This document shows, one piece after another, positions 51,180 to 59,222 of a stretch of 64,000 bases of DNA. Position 1 is the first letter of the stretch, and each line of letters opens with the position of its first letter. Below the pieces are notes generated by a model. It searched no databases and was not told the origin of the DNA. It saw nothing but the letters and a program-made list of their open reading frames with translations. The translations under genes were made by a program, and so were the position numbers. Origin of the DNA: Micrococcales bacterium 72-143 (lineage in GTDB: Bacteria; Actinomycetota; Actinomycetes; Actinomycetales; Microbacteriaceae); the NCBI GenBank assembly GCA_001898835.1, contig MKVM01000003.1, positions 372,001 through 436,000 on the forward strand, written 5' to 3'.

Positions 51180-51233
51180 GCGGCGGTCCAGGTCTGTGCG
51201 GCGGCGCAGGTCTGTGCGGCGGCCCAGGTCGAA
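51180..51233. repeat. Three tandem 18-bp repeats
   Basis: GCGGCGGTCCAGGTCTGT and two close variants run head to tail (51180-51197, 51198-51215, 51216-51233) in the 3' flank of recQ. Confidence 0.75.
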
Positions 51234-51262
51234 GGGCGACGGCCCCGTCGGAATGCGGCGGA

Positions 51263-53260
51263 TCAGTCGAAGGGCGGGGGTGCGTCGCCATCGGTGAGGG
51301 GCGGGATGTCGTCGCGGGGCGCGGGTGATGCGGCGCGCGGAGGCGCAGGAGCGGATGCGCGAACGGCGCGAGCCGGCGGGGCGGACGCGGGCGAGGAGGC
51401 GACCGCGGGAGCGGACGCGGATGCGGGAGTCGGTGCTGCGGTCGGTGCCGCCACCTCCGGCTCCTCGCCCCGCACGAGGGCGAGCACGGCCTCCCCGTAG
51501 GCCTCGAGCTTCTTCTCACCGACGCCCGAAACCGTGGCGAGCTGCTCGAGGGTCGTCGGCTCGGTGACGGCGATGCCGCGGAGGGTGGCGTCGCCGAAGA
51601 CGATGTAGGCGGGCACCCCCTGCTCGCGCGCCACCTCGGACCGCCAGGCGCGGAGGCGCTCGAAGAGCGGCTGCGCCGCCTCGGGCAGCTCGGCGCCCGC
51701 CGTGCGCTTGGCCTTCTTGGCGGCACGCTCGGGCTCGCGCCGCAGCATCACCTGACGTGAGCCGTCGAGCACGGCGGCGGATGCCTCGGTGATCACGAGG
51801 GTGCCGTAGCCGTCGGTGTTCACCGCGAGCAGCCCCTGCGCGAGCAGCTGCCGCACGACGCCCCGCCACTCCTGCTCGGTGAGCTCGCCGCCGATGCCGT
51901 AGGTGCGCAGCTCGTCGTGCCGCTGCTGCCGCACCCTCTCCGTCTCGCGACCGAGCAGGATGTCGATGAGGTGCCCGGCGCCGAACCGCTGGTTGCGCTC
52001 GCGGTGCAGCCGCACGATCGTCGAGAGCAGCTTCTGGGCGGGGACGGTGCCATCCCACGCCTCCGGCGGCGCGAGGCAGGTGTCGCAGTTGCCGCACGGC
52101 TCGGAGGCCTGACCGAAGTAGTTCAGCAGCTGCACGCGGCGACACTCGACCGTCTCGCAGAGGGCGAGCATCGCATCCAGGTGCTGGGATGCGCGGCGCT
52201 TGAACGCGGCGTCGCCCTCCGACTCCTGGATCATGCGGCGCTGCTGCACGACGTCCTGCAGGCCGTAGGCGAGCCAGGCCGTCGACGGCAGCCCGTCGCG
52301 GCCGGCGCGGCCGGTCTCCTGGTAGTAGCCCTCGACGGACTTCGGCAGGTCGAGGTGTGCGACGAACCGCACATCCGGCTTGTCGATGCCCATGCCGAAG
52401 GCGATCGTCGCGACCATGACGATGCCGTCCTCGCGCAGGAAGCGCGCCTGGTTGCGGGCCCGCACCCCCGCATCCAGACCCGCGTGGTACGGCAGGGCGG
52501 GAACCCCCTCGGCGACGAGCGCCTCGGCCGTCTTCTCGACGGATGCGCGCGAGAGGCAGTAGACGATGCCCGCGTCGCCCGGGTGCTCGGTGCGGATGAG
52601 CTGCAGCAACTGCGCGAGCGGCTGGTTCTTGGGCTCGATGCGGTACTGGATGTTGGGGCGGTCGAAGCTCGACACGAACTCGCGGGCGGTGCCGAGGTCG
52701 AGACGCTCGACGATCTCGCGGCGGGTGGCGTCGGTGGCCGTCGCGGTGAGCGCGATACGCGGCACGGAGGGCCAGCGCTCATGCAGCACCGAGAGGCCGA
52801 GGTAGTCGGGGCGGAAGTCGTGACCCCACTGCGAGACGCAGTGGGCCTCGTCGATCGCGAACAGCGCGACGGGTGCCCGGTCGAGCAGGGCGAGCGAGCT
52901 CTCGAGCTTGAGTCGCTCCGGTGCGAGGTACAGCAGGTCGAGCTCGCCGGCGAGCAGCTGCTGCTCGACGAGCCGGCGCGCATCCGGATCCTGCGTGGAG
53001 TTGAGGAACGCGGCGCGCACCCCGAGGGCCTCGAGCGCGTCGACCTGGTCCTGCATGAGGGCGATGAGCGGGGAGACGACGACGCCCGTGCCCGGGCGCA
53101 CGAGCGCGGGGATCTGGTAGCAGAGCGACTTGCCGCCACCCGTCGGCATGAGCACGACCGCGTCGCCGCCGCCCACGACCTGATCGATGATCGCGGCCTG
53201 CTCGCCGCGGAAGTCGTCGTAACCGAACACACGGTGGAGCACGTCGAGGGGGGCGGGCAT
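51263..53260 (-). CDS. recQ: RecQ-family ATP-dependent DNA helicase
   Basis: 665 residues. Helicase motifs: FRGEQAAIIDQV (motif 0), Walker A PTGGGKS, DEAH in AIDEAHCVSQWGHDFRPDY, SAT-like TATA, and QETGRAGRDGLPS (motif VI). A zinc-binding RQC region follows (CETVECRR...CGNCDTC, four Cys), then a winged helix and an HRDC domain (about 520-600). The last 70 residues are a low-complexity Ala/Pro tail. It unwinds DNA 3'-5' in recombination and fork repair. ATG 53260 starts MPAPLDVLHRVFGYDDF; an upstream in-frame ATG would add a poorly conserved leader. Confidence 0.93.
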   Translation of the reverse strand: MPAPLDVLHRVFGYDDFRGEQAAIIDQVVGGGDAVVLMPTGGGKSLCYQIPALVRPGTGVVVSPLIALMQDQVDALEALGVRAAFLNSTQDPDARRLVEQQLLAGELDLLYLAPERLKLESSLALLDRAPVALFAIDEAHCVSQWGHDFRPDYLGLSVLHERWPSVPRIALTATATDATRREIVERLDLGTAREFVSSFDRPNIQYRIEPKNQPLAQLLQLIRTEHPGDAGIVYCLSRASVEKTAEALVAEGVPALPYHAGLDAGVRARNQARFLREDGIVMVATIAFGMGIDKPDVRFVAHLDLPKSVEGYYQETGRAGRDGLPSTAWLAYGLQDVVQQRRMIQESEGDAAFKRRASQHLDAMLALCETVECRRVQLLNYFGQASEPCGNCDTCLAPPEAWDGTVPAQKLLSTIVRLHRERNQRFGAGHLIDILLGRETERVRQQRHDELRTYGIGGELTEQEWRGVVRQLLAQGLLAVNTDGYGTLVITEASAAVLDGSRQVMLRREPERAAKKAKRTAGAELPEAAQPLFERLRAWRSEVAREQGVPAYIVFGDATLRGIAVTEPTTLEQLATVSGVGEKKLEAYGEAVLALVRGEEPEVAAPTAAPTPASASAPAVASSPASAPPARAVRASAPAPPRAASPAPRDDIPPLTDGDAPPPFD

Positions 53261-53403
53261 GCGCCTACGGTACCCGGAGGTGGGGACGTCGGCCGGGGCC
53301 GGACGCACGGCTGTGGATCACCGCGCGCCGCCGAGGGTGTGAACGTGAACACCCCCGCACGGGTGCCCCCCCTTCGGGGTCGTCGCGCTCCGCTTACCGA
53401 ATC

Positions 53404-53483
53404 GTTACCTTCGTCACAAGGTAACCGGATGTCTGGGGGGAATCCGGAGCGGGGGATCGCCGTCGGGGGGCGGCGACCCCCGC
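53404..53483 (+). other. Three consecutive stem-loops, candidate structured RNA
   Basis: Stem 1: GTTACCTT (53404-53411)/AAGGTAAC (53418-53425). Stem 2: CCGGAT (53425-53430)/ATCCGG (53442-53447). Stem 3: GCGGGGG-TCGCCG (53449-53462)/CGGCGACCCCCGC (53471-53483) with one bulged A. Stem 3 is followed on the plus strand by CCTTTATTTATG, which resembles a terminator tail. No gene lies on the plus strand here. Confidence 0.5.
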
Positions 53484-53527
53484 ACCTTTATTTATGCCCC
53501 AGAACCCCACGCGGTGCACGGCCGCGC

Positions 53528-53568
53528 AGCGGCCCGCAGGCACCAGTGGGATGGACCTGCGGGCCGCT
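53528..53568 (-). terminator. Terminator of the nuclease/nucleotidase gene
   Basis: AGCGGCCCGCAGG (53528-53540) pairs exactly with 53556-53568 around a 15-base loop, 20 bases downstream of the stop at 53588 on the minus strand. Confidence 0.7.
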
Positions 53569-53587
53569 TTCGTGCGACGGGGTGCGG

Positions 53588-56500
53588 CTACAGCACGATC
53601 ACCGGTGACGGCCAGCTGAGCGAGGGATCGAATCCGTCGCCGCTGAACTGCGCCGTCAGCAGGTGGATGCCGCGCTTGAGCTTGCCGAGCTTCACCGTGA
53701 CCTTGCCGTTGTCGGCCGCCGTCAGCTGCACGGTCGCCACCGTCTTCAGCCCGTCGCGGATGACGAGCGTGCCCACGGCGGGCGACCCGTCGTCGGTGCG
53801 CACCGTGACCTTGTAGTTCACGGGGCTGCCCCAGACCAGCAGCGGCGCCGAGCCGCTCGTGCGGGTGCCGACGGGCTCCTGCGGCTCGGACGACTCCGCG
53901 ACCTCGATCGGGAGGGTCACCTCGGTGCCGCCCGGACCCGCGATCGTGAGGGTCTGCGCCCCCTCGACCCCGGCGGGGATCGTGAAGGTCACCGTCGCCG
54001 TGCCCTGCTCGTCGGTCGTGTCGACGATCTGCAGGGTGGTGGCGCCCGTGCCGAGCACCTGTCCGCCGAGGCTGATCGTCGCGTCGCCCGACGCGGGCCC
54101 GCCCGTGCTGAACAGCAGCGACGACAGCTGCGCCGTCACCTGCTCGCCCGCGCGGTACGCCGTGCCGTCGGCGGGAGCCGAGAGCCTGGCGCCGACCGCC
54201 CGCTGGGCGGTGTCCGGGGCGACCGGCGAGTTCTCGCCGATGTAGGCGACGAACGCGTCGAGGTCGATGCGCCCGGAGTCGGCGACGCCCGTGCCCTGCG
54301 TGAAGGCGCCGAAGTTGTCGCCGCCGGAGGCGAGGAACGAGTTGGTCACGACCTTGATCACCTGGTCGTCGGTCACCGGCTCGCCGTTCAGCGTGATCGC
54401 GGTGATGTGCGATCCCGCCGCCGCGGCCGGGTCGTAGACGTACTCGAGCCCGTGGGACAGCCCGAGCTTCAGGAACGGACGCGCCGCGCCCGCGGGCTGC
54501 CACTGCTGCTCGAGCACGGCCTTCAGCTGCGCCCCCGTCAGGTTCATCGTCACGAGCGTGTTGGCGAACGGCTGGATGAGCGCCGCCTCCGCGTAGGTGA
54601 CGTTGCCGTCCGGGTCGCCCGCACCGGAGCTCGCGTAGACCAGGTCGGCACGGATGCCGCCCGGGTTCATGATGGCCACCTGCGTCGACAGGTCCTCGGT
54701 CGCCGCGAGCTGCGCGTCGGAGATCAGGTTGCCGATCGTCGACTCGCCGCCGCGGTTCTCGGAGCCGTTCGTCTGCACCGCACGCCGGATGTCCTGCGTG
54801 ATCGAGCCGAGCGAGACGGAGCCGAGCTCCTTCGCGACCTCCACCGCATCCGCGACGATCGCGGCGACCGCGGGGTCGGGCGGGAACGCGCCGATGAGGT
54901 TGAGGTTCTCGGTGTCGATCGTGAGGGCCTCGGTCGCCGGGTCGTAGACGATGCGCGAGTGGCCGTACATCGCCCCGTACTGTCCGGACGAGATCACCGG
55001 CCGCGTGCGGTCGGTGCCCGGGATCGGCACGTCGAAGTCGTACGCGAGGTGCGTGTGCCCCGAGATGATCATGTCGATGTCGGGGTCGGCCCCGTTCACG
55101 ATGCGCCCGAAGTTGGAGTCGTCGGTCGCGCTCGAGATGTCGGTCGTGGCCGCGCCCTCGTGGACGAGCAGCACGAGGATGTCGGCCTCGCCGTTCGACG
55201 GGTCGCCGTCGGAGAGCTGCGCAGCGACCCGATTGACCTCGGGCACGACCTCCTTGACCTCGAGGCTCGCGATGCCCGCGGGGCTCACGAGCTCGGTGAG
55301 GTCCTCCGTGACGGCGCCGATGAAGCCGATGGTCACGCCCTCGAACTCGCGCAGCTCGTACTCCTGGTAGGCCGGCTTGCCGGTCGCACGGTCGTAGAGG
55401 TTGGCGGCGAGGTACGGCCAGTCGGCGTGCTCCAGGATGCGGTCGTCCACATCCGCGCGGCCCTTGTCGAACTCGTGGTTGCCGAACGAGCTCGCGTCGA
55501 GCCCGATCTCGTTGAGCGCGGCGATCGTCGGCTCGTCGTCCTGGATGAAGGAGGTGAAGGTCGACGCGCCGATGAGGTCGCCCGCGCCCACGAACAGCGT
55601 GTTGGCGTTCTGGGCCTCGTAGGAGCGCACCATGCCGCCGAGCACCGCGGCGCCCGCGGTCGTCGACGACGCCTCGAGCCGACCGTGGAAGTCGTTGATG
55701 CTCAGCAGGTCGATCGTCACGGGCGGCTTCGCGGCGGTGACGCCGACGACGACCGGGTCGTGGTCGCTCGAGCGGTAGGGGCTCGTGCCGTCGGTGGCGG
55801 CGTACGCGTAGCCGCGGTCGCTCCACTCGGCGGAGTTGATGCCCCACACGCCGACCCCGGTGACGGATGCCGCGAGCGACGGGGTCACGAGAGCGTGGTC
55901 GAGCGATCCGAGCTCGCCGTTGAAGGTGTAGGTGTACTGGCCCGGCGCCTTCGTCGGCACGAGGTCGACGAAGCCCGCCGCGGTGAGCGCCTGCACCGGG
56001 TCCTCCTGGCCGTAGGCGTTGAAGTCGCCCAGCAGGATGACGTCGGGGCCCTTCTGCGGGTCGGAGGTGATGCCGTCCACGAACGTCGCGAGGCGCTGGG
56101 CCTGGGCGACGCGCTCCGCGTTGAAGAAGCCCTGCCCGTCGGCCGGCTCGGGCGCGGTGTTGCCGCTCGGCGGGCTCTTCGACTTGAGGTGGTTCGCCAC
56201 CACGGTCACGAGGCGGTCCGCGCCGACGTCGAAGGTCTGGGCGATCGGCTTGCGCGCGATGCTCCACGCGGCGTCGGCGTCGGCGAAGCTGTCGCCCACG
56301 GGCGTCACGACGGACGGCTTGTAGATGATGGCCGTCGTGATGACGTCGTTGCCGGCGCCGTTCACGGCGTCGGGAGTCGGCACGAAGTCCCAGGTTCCCG
56401 CGCCGGCCGCGGCGTTGAGGCCCGCGACGAGGTCGCCGAGCGCCTCGTCGGGCGTCTCGCCGAGCACCGCCGAGTTCTCGATCTCCTCGAGCGCCACGAC

Positions 56501-57583
56501 GTCGGCGCCGAGGCCGTTGATCGCCGCGACCACCTTGGCCTTCTGCTTCGCGAACTGCTCCGCGTTCGCAGCGCCGCGGGCGGCGCCGCCGAAGGTCGTG
56601 AAGTAGTTGAAGACGTTGAAGCTGCCGAACTGCACGTCGCCGCCGACCTCGGGGGCCGCCGCGGGACGCGGGTTGAGCGTCTCGAAGGTGGGCTTGTACT
56701 CGGCCGGGCTGGCGTCCGTGAGCGGCACCTGCGGCTGCAGGCGCCAGTTGTCGAAGCCGTAGCCGAGCACCATCGCCTTCGCCGGCGGCACGAAGCGGTC
56801 GCCGTTGCGCACGACCGTGCCCGCGGTGAAGTACGGCTGGTCGCCGACGTGCGCGCTGTTGTCGACGCGGATCGAGTAGCCGTCGTCGACGATGAGGCGC
56901 CGGGCGAGGTTCGCCGCGGCGATCGCGTTCGCGGCGTCGCCGGCATCCGTCGTCTCGGTCGACTTGACGAGCTCGCCACCGGCCGAGAGCCACAGCGAGC
57001 CGAAGTTGTACAGCTCGTGGCTCGAGGCGAGACGGTAGTCGCCCGTGGGCTGCACGAGCATGCCCTCGAGCGCCTCGCGGTCGCCGCCCAGCAGGGTGTC
57101 GGGCAGCGGGGTGGCGGCGGGGAGGCCCGCGCCCGCCTGCAGCAGTTCGAACGCGGATGCGGTGGTCGCGGTGATCTGGGTCTGCCCGCTGTTCTCGCCC
57201 GCGGTGCCGGTGACCCGGATCAGGTCGCCGACGGCGACCTTCGGGTAGGCCTGGTTGAAGTAGACGAAGAGCCCGTCGCTCGCCCCGGGCGTCGCGTCGG
57301 TCTCACCCCCCGATCCGGCGGTCTGCAGGTACAGCCCGCGGTAGTTGGAGGGGGCCGCGTAGTAGCCGGTGACGACGCCCTCGACGGTGACGGTCTGGCC
57401 GTTCAGCGGGGTGGTCGCGCCGGTGCCCTGCACCTCGGCGATCGTATGGGTGGTGTCGGCCGCGAGCGCGGGGGTCGCGCTCAGCGAGGCCAGCCCGAGG
57501 GCTGCGATGGCCGTCGCGGCGACGACGGCGAGGCGACGGCGCGCGCTGGGGCGCGACCGGTCGAGGGGTGTGGGAGTTGTCAT
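53588..57583 (-). CDS. Secreted ExeM/NucH-type nuclease fused to UshA-type 5'-nucleotidase
   Basis: 1331 residues. A signal peptide (about 1-45, ending PALAADT) is followed by an OB-fold-like module (about 45-150, TVTVEGVVTGYY). An endonuclease/exonuclease/phosphatase domain follows (about 315-615) with FGSFNVFNYF, EEIENS, LGDFNAYGQEDP and SSDHDPVVV. A metallophosphatase then starts at about 620 with LLSINDFHGRLE, FGNHEFDKG and ISGHTHLAYDF. It is joined to the 5'-nucleotidase C-terminal domain (about 925-1130, SFLASGGDNF) and two Ig-like modules. It could degrade DNA to nucleotides and then to nucleosides plus phosphate outside the cell. All metal and catalytic motifs look intact. There is no LAXTG or membrane anchor at the end. 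Confidence 0.9.
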   Translation of the reverse strand: MTTPTPLDRSRPSARRRLAVVAATAIAALGLASLSATPALAADTTHTIAEVQGTGATTPLNGQTVTVEGVVTGYYAAPSNYRGLYLQTAGSGGETDATPGASDGLFVYFNQAYPKVAVGDLIRVTGTAGENSGQTQITATTASAFELLQAGAGLPAATPLPDTLLGGDREALEGMLVQPTGDYRLASSHELYNFGSLWLSAGGELVKSTETTDAGDAANAIAAANLARRLIVDDGYSIRVDNSAHVGDQPYFTAGTVVRNGDRFVPPAKAMVLGYGFDNWRLQPQVPLTDASPAEYKPTFETLNPRPAAAPEVGGDVQFGSFNVFNYFTTFGGAARGAANAEQFAKQKAKVVAAINGLGADVVALEEIENSAVLGETPDEALGDLVAGLNAAAGAGTWDFVPTPDAVNGAGNDVITTAIIYKPSVVTPVGDSFADADAAWSIARKPIAQTFDVGADRLVTVVANHLKSKSPPSGNTAPEPADGQGFFNAERVAQAQRLATFVDGITSDPQKGPDVILLGDFNAYGQEDPVQALTAAGFVDLVPTKAPGQYTYTFNGELGSLDHALVTPSLAASVTGVGVWGINSAEWSDRGYAYAATDGTSPYRSSDHDPVVVGVTAAKPPVTIDLLSINDFHGRLEASSTTAGAAVLGGMVRSYEAQNANTLFVGAGDLIGASTFTSFIQDDEPTIAALNEIGLDASSFGNHEFDKGRADVDDRILEHADWPYLAANLYDRATGKPAYQEYELREFEGVTIGFIGAVTEDLTELVSPAGIASLEVKEVVPEVNRVAAQLSDGDPSNGEADILVLLVHEGAATTDISSATDDSNFGRIVNGADPDIDMIISGHTHLAYDFDVPIPGTDRTRPVISSGQYGAMYGHSRIVYDPATEALTIDTENLNLIGAFPPDPAVAAIVADAVEVAKELGSVSLGSITQDIRRAVQTNGSENRGGESTIGNLISDAQLAATEDLSTQVAIMNPGGIRADLVYASSGAGDPDGNVTYAEAALIQPFANTLVTMNLTGAQLKAVLEQQWQPAGAARPFLKLGLSHGLEYVYDPAAAAGSHITAITLNGEPVTDDQVIKVVTNSFLASGGDNFGAFTQGTGVADSGRIDLDAFVAYIGENSPVAPDTAQRAVGARLSAPADGTAYRAGEQVTAQLSSLLFSTGGPASGDATISLGGQVLGTGATTLQIVDTTDEQGTATVTFTIPAGVEGAQTLTIAGPGGTEVTLPIEVAESSEPQEPVGTRTSGSAPLLVWGSPVNYKVTVRTDDGSPAVGTLVIRDGLKTVATVQLTAADNGKVTVKLGKLKRGIHLLTAQFSGDGFDPSLSWPSPVIVL

Positions 57584-57872
57584 GACGCGCGGTGCTCCGT
57601 TGTTCGAAGGGGACAGCGTTGGTCGGGTTACCCCCCGTTTGGGGGCCGACTCATCCCTATCGCGGGCGGCGGACACCGCGCAACCCCTCGCGCATCCGCG
57701 TCATCGGATGTTCATGCCCTGCTCACATGAGCACGCCCGCCGCCTCGTCGCTTTTGTGCCGGAGATCGGCCGCGCCGGCCAAGCGCCGCCCCGCCGAATT
57801 GCTGGCCTCGACGCGGGCCCCCGCACATCAACCGCAGGCTTCCTGCACGACAGCGCGAGGGGTGCCCGCGAT
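57584..57872. other. Divergent intergenic region between nuclease and padR-type genes
   Basis: No convincing gene. A C/G stretch at 57630-57647 can fold into a small hairpin in the nuclease leader. A weak GGTTACC-like half-site at 57626-57632 is present, but no complete phosphate-box direct repeat was found. Confidence 0.35.
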
Positions 57873-57889
57873 TACATACCCGGTATGTA
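57873..57889. promoter_or_regulatory. PadR-type operator
   Basis: TACATACC-C-GGTATGTA is a perfect 17-bp dyad abutting TATACT (57890-57895), a likely -10 for the padR operon. A second partial copy (ATACTCGGCAGGTAT) follows at 57891-57905. Confidence 0.7.
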
Positions 57890-57921
57890 TATACTCGGCA
57901 GGTATCGACGGACGGAGCGAC

Positions 57922-58499
57922 ATGAGCGTGCGACAGGGCCTGCTGGCGGTGCTCGAGCTGGGGCCGAACTACGGCTACCAGCTGCGGGCCGAGTTCGAGA
58001 GCCGCACCGGCGGAACCTGGCCGCTCAACATCGGCCAGGTCTACACGACCCTCGACCGCCTCGAGCGCGACGGCCTCGCCCGCCGCGGCGACGAGACCCC
58101 GGAGGGCCAGGTGCTCTACGAGATCACGAACGCCGGGCGCGCGGAAGCGGACGCCTGGCTCTCCCGGCCCGTCGTCCGCGAGCGCGCGGGGCGCGATGAG
58201 CTCGCGATCAAGCTCGCCCTCGCGGTCACGCTTCCGGGCGTCGACGTGCCCGCCCTCATCCAGGCGCAGCGCACCGCGACGCTCGGCGCGCTACAGGATC
58301 TCACCCGGCTCAAGATGGCCGACGAGCGCGACCTCGCCTGGGAGCTCGTGCTCGAGTCGATGATCTTCCAGCTCGAGGCCGAGGCCCGCTGGCTCGACCA
58401 CACGGAGGCGCGACTCGCGCGGATCCGGGACGGACGGGATCCGCGGCCCGCGGCACCCCCCGCCGCTGCATCCGTCCCGGCCGAGCGGGAGGCGACCCG

Positions 58500-58503
<4 letters not shown>
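57922..58503 (+). CDS. PadR-family transcriptional repressor
   Basis: 193 residues. The PadR winged helix shows QGLLAVLELGPNYGYQLRAEF, then INIGQVYTTLDRLERDGL-type recognition (here LNIGQVYTTLDRLERDGL, about 37-54). A C-terminal helical domain (Vir_Reg type) reaches about 170 and ends in a Pro/Ala tail. PadR repressors usually sense drugs or phenolics and control adjacent exporters. The dyad TACATACC-C-GGTATGTA lies 32 bases upstream. It overlaps the next ABC ATPase gene by four bases, so the three genes form one autoregulated unit. GGAG precedes the ATG. Confidence 0.92.

Positions 58504-59218
<715 letters not shown>

Positions 59219-59222
<4 letters not shown>

Noticed and set aside
53663-57730. 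1355-codon plus-strand frame opposite the nuclease/nucleotidase gene
   Set aside because: Shadow of a protein with recognisable catalytic motifs on the other strand.
57584-57872. Pho box for the secreted nuclease
   Set aside because: Only a single GGTTACC-like half-site was found, without the expected 11-bp direct repeat.
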